From IMG/VR virus record IMGVR_UViG_3300045918_000131, positions 30,249 through 94,248 of that record: a stretch of 64,000 nucleotides of DNA; one strand, written 5' to 3'. Below the pieces are notes generated by a model. The model had not been told where the DNA came from. It saw nothing but the letters and a program-made list of their open reading frames with translations, and made no database searches. Shown here one piece after another: positions 7,307-15,588 of the stretch. This DNA is from a virus. The position numbers and the translations under genes were made by a program. Numbering within the stretch: position 1 is the stretch's first letter; each line of letters begins with the position of its first letter.

Positions 7307-7925
7307 ATATCGGACTTGTATGTTTCTTACGATAAAAGAGATGATTATCTATTTGAGTAACAAATTGCAAGCTTTTAGACCAATCAGGGTTTACATAGTC
7401 TGCATGATATGACACTGCACCTTCTGTTATGTCAATCATATCTTTTCTAGTAAGTAATTCTTTTGCAGCCAATAAACTTTGTGACCAGTAAAAACTAGAT
7501 TTATCTATAGCTTTATGTGGTAATACAGTCCATGAAAATTGAGCTACAGTAGTATGTATACTTTGACTACCTTCGTAAATTACTTTACATACCGTATCAG
7601 GAAAACCAGAAGCTTTAGTACGGTTTAACACTACTTGCCCTACAGCTATTTTACCTGCGTAACTTTGTGTTGCGGCTTCATAATAAATGTTTTCGGCCAT
7701 GCACTGCAGGTCATTTTTTAGTATATCTGGTTTAACTAATGGATCGGTTGGGAATACTATATTAATTGTCGCAGATCTAATATCTTGATATGTTGGCAGG
7801 AATGGCACTGTGAATACACGACTAAATGGTTGAAATGCGATATTTGCTATAATAAAACTACTCATCGCTAACCATATGAGCATAATCGTTGAAAACTTGC
7901 TTAGGAAAAGTTTACTTTCCGTCAT
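7299..7925 (-). CDS. SleB-type cell-wall hydrolase with N-terminal membrane anchor
   Basis: 208 residues. Start at MTESKLFLSK, chosen for its RBS (AAGGAGAG). One membrane helix near 15-35, then a hydrolase_2 (SleB/CwlJ) domain: 'NIYYEAATQSYAGKIAVGQV', 'VLNRTKASGFPDTVC', and a C-terminal 'ITEGAVSYHADYV'. The catalytic Glu is the one in 'YYEA'. Such enzymes cleave peptidoglycan glycan strands. The anchor suggests periplasmic exposure during lysis, or possibly incorporation into particles. A late octamer lies at 7969-7976. Confidence 0.85.
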   Translation of the reverse strand: MTESKLFLSKFSTIMLIWLAMSSFIIANIAFQPFSRVFTVPFLPTYQDIRSATINIVFPTDPLVKPDILKNDLQCMAENIYYEAATQSYAGKIAVGQVVLNRTKASGFPDTVCKVIYEGSQSIHTTVAQFSWTVLPHKAIDKSSFYWSQSLLAAKELLTRKDMIDITEGAVSYHADYVNPDWSKSLQFVTQIDNHLFYRKKHTSPIYE

Positions 7926-7968
7926 TGGGTCTCTCCTTTTTGCGTTACAGAACTTTCGGTCTGTTATA

Positions 7969-7976
7969 TATTTATT
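7969..7976 (-). promoter_or_regulatory. Late promoter octamer AATAAATA
   Basis: Minus strand, 43 bases before the SleB-like start. Seven of eight bases match the T4 late consensus TATAAATA. Confidence 0.55.
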
Positions 7977-8042
7977 CTTCAACCTCTAGTAGTAATAATA
8001 ACATACAATTATGCCTATTTCAAGGCTTTTTCTACATCAAAA

Positions 8043-9056
8043 CTAAGCTAATATTTGAGAAAAGTTACTTGCAGTTAATATAGATCCAGTAATACCTCCG
8101 TGAGAATAAGGTTCTCCGCCAGTTAAAGTCCACATTATTCTTGCCTCGCCTTTAGGGCCAGAACCATTATAAGAGATATGTACCCATGCTGAGTTATGTT
8201 TTTCAAATATACATTGAGAAAATCCTAAAGTAGATTGATTTTTTACTATCCATTTGAACATTTCTACTGTTTCTGCATATGATCCTAAAGATATATCAGC
8301 CGCACAACCTATTCCGTGATCTGTCATACCTAAACCACTCTCAACTGTCCTAAACCCGCTGTTAAAGCTAAATTTAAATTGATCATATATAGGATCTAAA
8401 ATATTCTGGCATAACGCTAGCCAATTACATGCTATTTGGCTAGCAGTTAATCCACGTTGATCTTTAATCATACCGCTCGATGCACTATTAGCTAATTTAA
8501 AATATTTACTAACAGGAGTAGACATATCGGACATTGTTATTATCTTAGGAAACTTATTACAATCTATATATGCGTGATTAATTTGATTAGGGGATTGAGG
8601 AGGTGCCGAATCAACACTCTCTGACTTAGATAACCCAGTATCAAAAGAGTCCTCATCTCTACGTGCTGCAGATTGACCGTTATCAGTATTATCATATACC
8701 CTTGCTCCACATATTAAAGTAACGCCTGGCTCAACTACCATCATCATTGAAAATGAGCCACTACCTGCCATTACATTTGGGCTTCCTGCAGCAGATATAT
8801 CTGCTCCTCCGCAACCTCCTACAATCGGGTCTCCAATCCTAAATGCTTTTAAACCGTTAATAATAACTGTAGGAGAACCATCGCCTGCATTACCGTCATG
8901 TGATGATCTTCCACATGTATGTGTTGGATAGTGATCTGTAGTACGCATGGCTGGGCTACCGTTAACTATAACGTTGCTTGATCCAGAATCTGATGGTCTT
9001 GGGCTAAAGCAGTGTCCGGAACTTGCATCTACGCCTTTTCTTGTTAAACCTGGCAT
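8043..9056 (-). CDS. PAAR-domain spike tip fused to an M15-type peptidase
   Basis: 337 residues. Residues 1-110 carry PAAR repeats: 'VIVNGSPAMRTTDHYPTH', 'VIINGLKAFRIGDPIVGG', 'SPNVMAGS'; PAAR proteins (T4 gp5.4, T6SS tips) cap the central spike. A linker follows, then a peptidase domain from about 185: 'FNSGFRTVESG' (substrate Arg), 'DHGIGCAADIS' (SxHxxGxAxD-like zinc site) and 'WVHISYNG' (catalytic His), the M15 endopeptidase pattern. Likely pierces and locally digests peptidoglycan during entry. RBS GGAGC. Confidence 0.82.
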   Translation of the reverse strand: MPGLTRKGVDASSGHCFSPRPSDSGSSNVIVNGSPAMRTTDHYPTHTCGRSSHDGNAGDGSPTVIINGLKAFRIGDPIVGGCGGADISAAGSPNVMAGSGSFSMMMVVEPGVTLICGARVYDNTDNGQSAARRDEDSFDTGLSKSESVDSAPPQSPNQINHAYIDCNKFPKIITMSDMSTPVSKYFKLANSASSGMIKDQRGLTASQIACNWLALCQNILDPIYDQFKFSFNSGFRTVESGLGMTDHGIGCAADISLGSYAETVEMFKWIVKNQSTLGFSQCIFEKHNSAWVHISYNGSGPKGEARIMWTLTGGEPYSHGGITGSILTASNFSQILA

Positions 9057-9057
9057 A

Positions 9058-9528
9058 TTAGAATTTGCTCCGTGTTGATATTATGGATCGTAATGCGTTA
9101 TTTGCCGTAACGAAGTCGTTCCTAACTATTATTTCATACTGTGCCGATGAATGGTCTGACAGCGTAATGTTAACATAGACATTAATAAAAGCTTCCGTTG
9201 GTGCAATATATTGATGTAATGTTGCAAATCCTGTTGGTAACGCCGCAAATGATGTAACTACGTGCTCATTTAAATTATTATCTAAGTATGATATATTACG
9301 TTTAAATGCGGCTAGAAATTTACCACTTACTGTAAACGTTAATCCAGAAAACGATAAAGAAATTCCTGGATCTAATGGAGTAACATTTGCAGAAGTGATA
9401 ACAGGTATAATTACATTCCCTATGTCAGTTACTGATCCTGTATCGGAAATAGGAGGAACATAACTTACAACTAACGAAAATTGTGTTCCTTCATTTACTT
9501 GATAATTTGCAGGACTGAACGTTCCCAT
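9058..9528 (-). CDS. Probable virion or baseplate protein
   Basis: 156 residues, beta-rich, rich in Ser, Thr, Val and Asn, no Cys. One base upstream of the PAAR gene, so probably a structural component near the tail tip. RBS AAAGGTAG. No specific family recognised. Confidence 0.65.
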   Translation of the reverse strand: MGTFSPANYQVNEGTQFSLVVSYVPPISDTGSVTDIGNVIIPVITSANVTPLDPGISLSFSGLTFTVSGKFLAAFKRNISYLDNNLNEHVVTSFAALPTGFATLHQYIAPTEAFINVYVNITLSDHSSAQYEIIVRNDFVTANNALRSIISTRSKF

Positions 9529-9532
9529 AATA

Positions 9533-9847
9533 TTAGATTATAATACTACCTTTTGTTACGGGTTGAATACCTGTAGTCTTTTCTATATAGTGCGACTTTA
9601 ATTCATCTAATGTTGGACCTGTCATCATAATATGATTTTTTGATATTGGAACCTCCTTGCCTGCTTCAACAGTAAATAATGCAGGCACTAGACGTACACC
9701 TGATTGTGTAGGAACAACAGCCGCTGGATTAGTAACAATATATGCATCTTCTGTCTCACTAATTAACTTAGCAACTAATTCGTCTCCATTTGCTAATTTA
9801 ATTGTGAAGATATCATTTGATTCAAATTTACTTTTGGTTTTTAACAT
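9533..9847 (-). CDS. Sm-like-looking structural protein
   Basis: 104 residues. 'FTIKLANGDELVAKLISETEDAYIV' has the look of a small beta-barrel (Sm/LSm-type), and 'HIMMTGPTLDELKSHYIE' ends a helix. Common as a small conserved protein beside phage structural genes; function unknown. Overlaps the preceding 53-codon gene by 20 bases. Confidence 0.65.
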   Translation of the reverse strand: MLKTKSKFESNDIFTIKLANGDELVAKLISETEDAYIVTNPAAVVPTQSGVRLVPALFTVEAGKEVPISKNHIMMTGPTLDELKSHYIEKTTGIQPVTKGSIII

Positions 9848-9989
9848 TTTTTTCCTTTAGAGTTTGATTAAGCTGAGTGATTACATTTTGTTGAAGAGTT
9901 ATTCTTTTATCTTCAATATTTAGATTCAGTTTACCTATTGTTTCTAAATTTACTTCTTTTTTCTTTTTAGAATAATACATGGGGTCCAT
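9828..9989 (-). CDS. Small helical protein
   Basis: 53 residues from ATG 9989 with a strong RBS (TTAGGAGAT). Charged helix (KKKKEVNLETIGKLNLNIED) with coiled-coil character. Its end overlaps the next gene by 20 bases. No family recognised. Confidence 0.5.
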   Translation of the reverse strand: MDPMYYSKKKKEVNLETIGKLNLNIEDKRITLQQNVITQLNQTLKEKNVKNQK

Positions 9990-10027
9990 TTTACTATCTC
10001 CTAAAAGGGTAATTTAATACTGATTCA

Positions 10028-10216
10028 CTATTTAAAATACTTATGTCGATAAGTGGTATCTTGTTTATTTTCTAATCGTTTTAAAATAGCGGTTCTTTGT
10101 TCATCTGTATAACTAGCCCATTCCTTTATCTCGATTATTAATCTACCACAACCTATACATATATCTTGTTCGGATAATGTACATAATCTAATACATGGAT
10201 TATTAATTTTACTCAT
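10028..10216 (-). CDS. DUF1289-like small Cys-rich protein
   Basis: 62 residues from MSKINNPCIRLC, the start lying one base past the previous stop. The pattern P-C-x3-C ... C-I-G-C-G-R-x-x-x-E-I-x-x-W is the DUF1289 signature, found in small bacterial proteins thought to bind Fe-S or zinc. Function unknown. Operon with the zinc-ribbon gene and the glycosyltransferase. Confidence 0.75.
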   Translation of the reverse strand: MSKINNPCIRLCTLSEQDICIGCGRLIIEIKEWASYTDEQRTAILKRLENKQDTTYRHKYFK

Positions 10217-10217
10217 T

Positions 10218-10412
10218 CTAATAGGCGCCTGTATTTTTAAACCACTTTCCCTTGAGCTCAAAAGAGGTATTAGAAGCATCAAAAATTCTATGTTCTATAC
10301 CAGTTAGACATTTATCGCATTTAATAGAAATATGACTCTCTTCTACTTTTCGAATATGTGTATTTTTTGAATTGCAAATATTGCATTGGTAAGTATATAG
10401 AGGAATGATCAT
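10218..10412 (-). CDS. FmdB-type zinc-ribbon protein
   Basis: 64 residues. Starts 'PLYTYQCNIC' and carries CxxC pairs at about 10-13 and 33-36 (CDKC), ending 'FELKGKWFKNTGAY' as in the FmdB/CxxC_CXXC_SSSS family of putative regulatory zinc ribbons. Overlaps the glycosyltransferase stop by 4 bases. Confidence 0.78.
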   Translation of the reverse strand: MIIPLYTYQCNICNSKNTHIRKVEESHISIKCDKCLTGIEHRIFDASNTSFELKGKWFKNTGAY

Positions 10413-11455
10413 TCTCCTTTAAATATGATAAGATTGTTTTTTAATCTATCGTTGTTTGGATTCAACTTTATTGCTTCTTTTACTAATGTAATTGCATCAT
10501 TCTTTAAACCCATATTCCATGCTGCTATAGAAGCATAATCATACGGGACTTCGTTCCAAGAGTCAACTTCTGTTATATAATGAATCTCTTTTTCTGTGAT
10601 AGCTAATGCTTGCATCATAGCATAATATGTACCTACCCAGTTTTGTAAGTTATAATATACTTTACCTAATTTAATCCAAGGTTCGCGGTCTATTTGATGT
10701 TCCGAACATGCTTTTAAAGCCCATACTAATGCAGTGTTGTTATCATTTTTCTTACAATAACATCTAGCAATAAATCTCATTGATGCACAACGCTCAGCAG
10801 TCCACTTAGCTGTTGGTAGAGACAAATGACGTTGGAGCTCTATAATTGCTTTGTCCCAATGCCCATAATACATATATTCCCTACCAAGATAATGCGAGTT
10901 ACGGTCATTATTTTGATCTTCTTGACACGATAACTCAAGCAACGGTAAATATGAACTACGCGATTTAGTATTGTCTGGATAATGGTGTACTGTAAAGTTA
11001 TTACAATAAGTTTGTACCTCTAATCCCTCATATACTAATACTTCGTGAACTGGATTAACCCATTTATACCCCTTACGTAAGTGAATCTTATCGTACCAAA
11101 ATTCTGTACCAGGACCCCATATATACTTATATCTTAACCTAGTAGTTGTATTAAGCCAACTTTTCTCTATTTCTCCCCTCCATCCAGGAGTTATAACTTC
11201 ATCTAAATCAATACATAAACAAACATCAACATCTTCAGGTACATTGTCTAATGAAATATTTCGTGCAATATCAAACCTCCATGGATTAATATTGGTTTCG
11301 TGTACTATTGCACCGTGTTCTTTAAGCAACGAAATAGTATTATCTGTAGAACCTGTATCGGTAACGACTACTACATCGGCTTCTTTTAAATTTTCCATAA
11401 ACCTAGTTACGAATTGTTCTTCATTTTTACATATTGCGTATACTGCTATTTTCAC
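10409..11455 (-). CDS. Family 2 glycosyltransferase with TPR-like C-terminus
   Basis: 348 residues. GT-A fold start 'AVYAICKNEEQFVTRFM', then 'VVVTDTGSTDNTISLLKEHG' and the metal-binding 'CLCIDLDEVITPGW' near 90. From about 190, repeated helix pairs resemble tetratricopeptide repeats. Similar phage enzymes glycosylate virion proteins, DNA or surface sugars; the acceptor is not evident. Cotranscribed with the two small Cys-rich genes. Confidence 0.85.
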   Translation of the reverse strand: MKIAVYAICKNEEQFVTRFMENLKEADVVVVTDTGSTDNTISLLKEHGAIVHETNINPWRFDIARNISLDNVPEDVDVCLCIDLDEVITPGWRGEIEKSWLNTTTRLRYKYIWGPGTEFWYDKIHLRKGYKWVNPVHEVLVYEGLEVQTYCNNFTVHHYPDNTKSRSSYLPLLELSCQEDQNNDRNSHYLGREYMYYGHWDKAIIELQRHLSLPTAKWTAERCASMRFIARCYCKKNDNNTALVWALKACSEHQIDREPWIKLGKVYYNLQNWVGTYYAMMQALAITEKEIHYITEVDSWNEVPYDYASIAAWNMGLKNDAITLVKEAIKLNPNNDRLKNNLIIFKGE

Positions 11456-11543
11456 TTATGTGATCCTTTGTTCTATCAATCTGATAATGTTTGTAAATAC
11501 TGTTCAAACATTGTGTATACAACTTTTCTCTTTAAATCCATTA

Positions 11544-12641
11544 TCAAAAATCAGAATCAAAATCAATATTAGTATCGTCGCGTACTATTGTTCCGACTTT
11601 ATATGCATTGTTATCTTGTTCTTGTGGTGCTGCTTGTGTATTACCGATATTAATCCAATCTTCCATATGAGGCATAGGATTATGCTTAGGGAATTTATAA
11701 TCTCCATCCAAATTTAAAAATTTATGTACTGGCGCTGCATTAAACATAACCCAAGATTTAATAATATTAGCATTAGCTCCTACTAATTCACGTCCCTCAC
11801 TGAATAAGTAATCAGCCCATGCTAATTCAGCATTTACTACTTCGTCGAACAATTTCTGTATTCTTGGTTTTAACCGGTTATATGTTGACTGACCCCTTTC
11901 AGTTTGTAGTTCTATACGTAATACTTCTTTATCAAGCTCTACGTGTATCTCTAACTCGTCTTGTGCGATTTTTTGTACTGCTTTACCCACTGGTTGGAAC
12001 CAATTAATGCTACAGATAGTAAATGTAATAGCAAAACTTGCCATAAACTGTACACGTTCGAGTAATAATAACGCAACTATACCCATAAATAATGAGTCAT
12101 ATGCTTCGTCGGATTTGATCAACCCTAATGCATACTTATGTGATGCTTGATATAAGTCGTCAAATACTTCTTTAATATTAGTTAATCGTATTAAACTTTC
12201 TTTGACTGCTAATATTTCTTTAAGTACATGCTCTGGATTATCAAAGCTCATACGCACAATTTCGGAATATGTTGATGCATGAAGTACTTCGTTATCCGAT
12301 ACACGTTGCCAAGCTGCCCACAGAGAACTATCTGTAATAAAAGGAGCTAATACAGGGGCAATACTACGAGATGCAACACTATCGGCTTCCCATTGCCATG
12401 CTAACGTTCTTATCATCATCTCGTACACCGGCTTGGGGCAATTTTTAAAATCTAGATTACATTGCGAATAATCAAACTCGTCTTCTGACCAGTCTAAAGA
12501 TTTCATCTCTTTATATAATTGCCAGATTCTAGGATAATGTTTATTTACTGTATCGAACAAGCCAGGGTCTTCTCCAAAGAATAACGGGGATTGTATACGA
12601 TACTGTTCTGGTGTTTTTTCTGTATTAAATGTTTTTGTCAT
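11544..12641 (-). CDS. nrdB: Ribonucleotide reductase class Ia small subunit (NrdB)
   Basis: 365 residues from MTKTFNTEK (RBS GAAAG). Ferritin-like di-iron protein: 'WQWEADSVASRSI' holds the first carboxylate ligand, 'NEVLHASTYSEIVR' the ExxH, and 'AQDELEIHVELDKE' the second ExxH-type site. It generates the tyrosyl radical for NrdA. Usual length (E. coli 375). Immediately follows nrdA, as in T4. The C-terminal tail, which docks into NrdA, is present (DDTNIDFDSDF). Confidence 0.93.
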   Translation of the reverse strand: MTKTFNTEKTPEQYRIQSPLFFGEDPGLFDTVNKHYPRIWQLYKEMKSLDWSEDEFDYSQCNLDFKNCPKPVYEMMIRTLAWQWEADSVASRSIAPVLAPFITDSSLWAAWQRVSDNEVLHASTYSEIVRMSFDNPEHVLKEILAVKESLIRLTNIKEVFDDLYQASHKYALGLIKSDEAYDSLFMGIVALLLLERVQFMASFAITFTICSINWFQPVGKAVQKIAQDELEIHVELDKEVLRIELQTERGQSTYNRLKPRIQKLFDEVVNAELAWADYLFSEGRELVGANANIIKSWVMFNAAPVHKFLNLDGDYKFPKHNPMPHMEDWINIGNTQAAPQEQDNNAYKVGTIVRDDTNIDFDSDF

Positions 12642-12661
12642 AATTAACTTTCTATATAAGG

Positions 12662-13789
12662 TTACAGTGAGCAAGCGCCGCTTGAACAGCCTCGGTCATC
12701 TGAGTTATTGTTCTCTATTAGTCCATTTTGACTAATAGTTGCATCTTCGTCTGCTGATAAGTCTACTCCATTACTAGTAAGACTATTTACATAATACCTC
12801 GATTTCATTCCATATTTAACCATTGTTAAATAATCTTGTATCATGTCTGTACTAGATACTTTTTGATCTCCTTGTATCTTTACAAATAAGTCAGCACTAA
12901 TTGCTTGATCGCACCATTTCTGAAAAATAGAATATACTTTAATCATATCATTAGTGCTAATATCCCATGCTAATTGATACTTATTTTTTAACTTAGTACC
13001 GTCCGGCGCGGACCAATGGTTTACTCCGGTATCATTGGTTTTCATTAAATTAAATTCTCTAATAGGATAGGACCCATTGGTAGTTCCGCTTGAAATGGTC
13101 GATGACTCCCCCGGAGCATTTGCCACTATCACTGAATTACGTATGCCGCCATTGGCAATTATCTCTTTACGTAACATATCCCAATCACGCTTACATTCGA
13201 CTGTAACTAATTCATCTACACGTTGTTCATAAGTATCCAATGGTAACCATCCTTCAGGCCATCTAGTTTTATGCATCCAGGGCGCATTGCCAAGTTCTTT
13301 ACCTAAGCGAAGACTTGCATTTAATACATGCCAGTAATGCGTTTCTGCTAATTCGTGTATAAAATTTCGTCCTTCAATAGTATTATATTTTTTATCTTTC
13401 TTTGCCATTAAATGTGCTAAACCTAATATACCAACACCAGCACTTAATCTTGACTTTGCTGTATGCTCTAAGTTAGGAAACACATAATCAGACTTATGTA
13501 TACATTTATCTATCATTTTTAATGCATAATATGCTACTTCTGCATATTGCTCATCTGACTCAATATTACCTACAACTATTCCCGCAAGACTACATAACCC
13601 GATTTCGCCGTCTCCTTCTTCATAATATTGTTTATATAATTCGGCAACGCTAGAATACCCTTTGGAAATTAGGGCTATCTCCTGACAGTTATGCACTAAT
13701 ACATCATTAGCGAAAAACGATTCTGTTTCTGGCACAGTAATATCATATACTGGCGTTGGATCTACTTTAATCTTTCTAATCTTAATCAT
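12662..13789 (-). CDS. nrdA: NrdA C-terminal part preceded by a C-terminal split-intein fragment
   Basis: 375 residues with its own RBS (CCAGGAAG before ATG 13789). Residues 1-34 are a C-intein ending 'FFANDVLVHN', with the terminal Asn needed for splicing. Residue 35, Cys, is both the +1 extein nucleophile and the catalytic thiyl Cys of class I reductase (E. coli C439, 'SNLCLEI'; here C-Q-E-I). The remaining 341 residues complete the barrel ('NAPGESSTISSGTTNGSYP') and end with redox cysteines 'CSSGACSL'. Must join with the 13894-15492 product to be active. Confidence 0.93.
   Translation of the reverse strand: MIKIRKIKVDPTPVYDITVPETESFFANDVLVHNCQEIALISKGYSSVAELYKQYYEEGDGEIGLCSLAGIVVGNIESDEQYAEVAYYALKMIDKCIHKSDYVFPNLEHTAKSRLSAGVGILGLAHLMAKKDKKYNTIEGRNFIHELAETHYWHVLNASLRLGKELGNAPWMHKTRWPEGWLPLDTYEQRVDELVTVECKRDWDMLRKEIIANGGIRNSVIVANAPGESSTISSGTTNGSYPIREFNLMKTNDTGVNHWSAPDGTKLKNKYQLAWDISTNDMIKVYSIFQKWCDQAISADLFVKIQGDQKVSSTDMIQDYLTMVKYGMKSRYYVNSLTSNGVDLSADEDATISQNGLIENNNSDDRGCSSGACSL
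13688..13789 (-). other. C-terminal split-intein segment (34 codons)
   Basis: Starts with its own ATG and ends V-H-N just before Cys. It contains the F and G splicing blocks ('VYDITVPETESFFANDVLVHN' region). No endonuclease domain. Confidence 0.9.
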
Positions 13790-13893
13790 ATGGTTCTTCC
13801 TGGGTAATACCCGTCTGGTGATTGTTGTGATGCTTTAACTTTAATATTTTTTCGTTTGTAAACCATTTATGTGAGTAGCGCAATTTCTTTACA

Positions 13894-15492
13894 TTAAGTT
13901 TCGAGTAATTCGTCACGTTCGGTTAAATCTTTTGCGGGTACAAATCCTCGATTTTTAGTATAAATCATATGGTCGGCGGTGCATCTTATTATCTTACCGT
14001 TAGGACTTTCAATCTCATATAAATCTGTCGAAACCCCTGTTTGCGCTGCGGCTGATACTTTACTCCATACTACCTCTTCGCCGTTAAATGATTTAACATA
14101 AACTTCCGTATAATATCCTAACTCATACTTGGCAATAAAGTCGTCTAATCTGACTATTTCGGCAAAATTTCCGGCGTTGTTAGACGCAATTTCAATGTTA
14201 GTATTGCCAGTCAAACAGAGATTCGACGAATAAATCTTTTCTTTAAAAGGAGTATGTTTATTCATCGTATCAAACTGATGTAAGTAATGTACTCCGGTTT
14301 CGTAACTTTGTGTTAATGCACCTAATAATAATTCACGAGCATTAACTTTAACCTTTACTTTATCTGAATTTGCGTAAAGTGTATATAATTCTTCAAATTT
14401 ATTAGGGTCTTTATTATATTGTGCTTCGTATAACTCCGGCACATCCCCGTACGAAAATAAGTAAATATCTTCATTCTTAGCTACTTTACGTGCAAAAAAT
14501 TTATTACTACCAAAACTATAATGACATCCTCCTATTTTTTTATTAAGCGGAGTCATCGGGTGTCTCAATTTTTGTATCACTTCGACTTCGGGGTCAAATG
14601 CAGTGTAATGTACTGTGCTCGCGCCCCCACGCCCATTTTGTAAATTAGCTTGTATTGCACCTACCATTGCTCTATAGTATGGCAACTTACCTTGATGTTG
14701 AATAATTCCGTTACGAATCGAGTCACCTAGAGATCTAGTCTTAATATGAGTTCCTATACCAGCACTCATACATGTCATCATATATGCAATATGATCTCCG
14801 GCCGCCAAACTGGCAGCTGAATCCTGTGTAGTATAAACACAACATGAAGCATAACCGTTTAACTGTGTACCTAAATTAACAAAATTTGGTGTTGGACAGT
14901 TAATCCTATTGAAACTAAAATGATCATACCATGCTTTTACATGTACTAAACGTTCTGCTGATGGCTCATCTTCTGCTAACGCCATAGCCATACGCATGTA
15001 TACAAATTGAGGAGATTCATACTCTTTACCTGTTACTTTGTTGCGTAATGCATACTTATAACGAATTTGATTTAATTGATAATGAGGATATTTTAAATCT
15101 CGTTTGTGGTCTATAATTTTTTCTATTGCTGTATATTCGTCAGTTGAATAATGCATGTCTACCATTAAACCAGCAGTCTGTAATTCTTCATGTAAACTTT
15201 GTACTGATGGTCTACCATATGGATAAATTACACGTTCAAGTAAGTAAGTATATAACCTACCTGCCATTCTATTATACTCCCAGGTTTTTCTACTTAAACA
15301 AGTACTAATTAAGGTCTCTTGTAATTGTTGACTAGTACAAGTTTCAGGACATTGTACTACTGCATCTATTACTATGATAGACCAATCTACCTGTGATCCT
15401 AATGTTTTTGCAGCCCATGTTCCCCAACCATTTACTTTTGATGGAGAAAAATCTTCAACTCTCCCGTCGCGTTTTACGATCTTTTTTATCAT
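13894..15492 (-). CDS. nrdA: NrdA N-terminal part followed by an N-terminal split-intein fragment
   Basis: 532 residues, RBS AGAAGG. 1-425 are the class Ia large subunit: ATP-cone at the N-terminus ('IKKIVKRDGRVEDFSPSK'), the redox Cys in 'GYASCCVYTT', and a stop of the extein at 'YSSNL'. From residue 426, 'CLTGNTNIEI' opens a Hint N-domain with the block-B motif 'CTADHMIYT' near 505, ending at RDELLET and a stop codon. With the C-part the mature protein would be 766 residues (E. coli 761), all core blocks present. Confidence 0.93.
   Translation of the reverse strand: MIKKIVKRDGRVEDFSPSKVNGWGTWAAKTLGSQVDWSIIVIDAVVQCPETCTSQQLQETLISTCLSRKTWEYNRMAGRLYTYLLERVIYPYGRPSVQSLHEELQTAGLMVDMHYSTDEYTAIEKIIDHKRDLKYPHYQLNQIRYKYALRNKVTGKEYESPQFVYMRMAMALAEDEPSAERLVHVKAWYDHFSFNRINCPTPNFVNLGTQLNGYASCCVYTTQDSAASLAAGDHIAYMMTCMSAGIGTHIKTRSLGDSIRNGIIQHQGKLPYYRAMVGAIQANLQNGRGGASTVHYTAFDPEVEVIQKLRHPMTPLNKKIGGCHYSFGSNKFFARKVAKNEDIYLFSYGDVPELYEAQYNKDPNKFEELYTLYANSDKVKVKVNARELLLGALTQSYETGVHYLHQFDTMNKHTPFKEKIYSSNLCLTGNTNIEIASNNAGNFAEIVRLDDFIAKYELGYYTEVYVKSFNGEEVVWSKVSAAAQTGVSTDLYEIESPNGKIIRCTADHMIYTKNRGFVPAKDLTERDELLET
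13897..14217 (-). other. N-terminal split-intein segment (107 codons)
   Basis: Begins at Cys (TGT, 14217-14215) right after Ser-Ser-Asn-Leu. Hint blocks A (CLTGNTNI) and B (TADH) are visible. Separated by 104 bases from the gene carrying the C-intein; that spacer has stops in the reading frame and no endonuclease gene. Confidence 0.9.
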
Positions 15493-15539
15493 TATTACCT
15501 TCTATTGTGTTGTGTGTTAATATTTACCGAGTCTAAAAA

Positions 15540-15560
15540 GGACACAGAAATTCTGTGTCC
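15540..15560 (-). terminator. Rho-independent terminator after the tail-fibre gene
   Basis: Perfect 10-base inverted repeat (GGACACAGAA / TTCTGTGTCC) followed on the minus strand by TTTTT, 29 bases after the stop of the 15589-17217 gene. Separates late tail-fibre transcription from nrdA. Confidence 0.85.
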
Positions 15561-15588
15561 AAAATTAAATTTTAATATTTAAGTTAAA

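Noticed and set aside
13790-13893. Sequencing frameshift joining the two nrdA halves.
   Set aside because: A good RBS and ATG precede the C-intein, and the halves end at natural intein split positions, so a true split is more likely.
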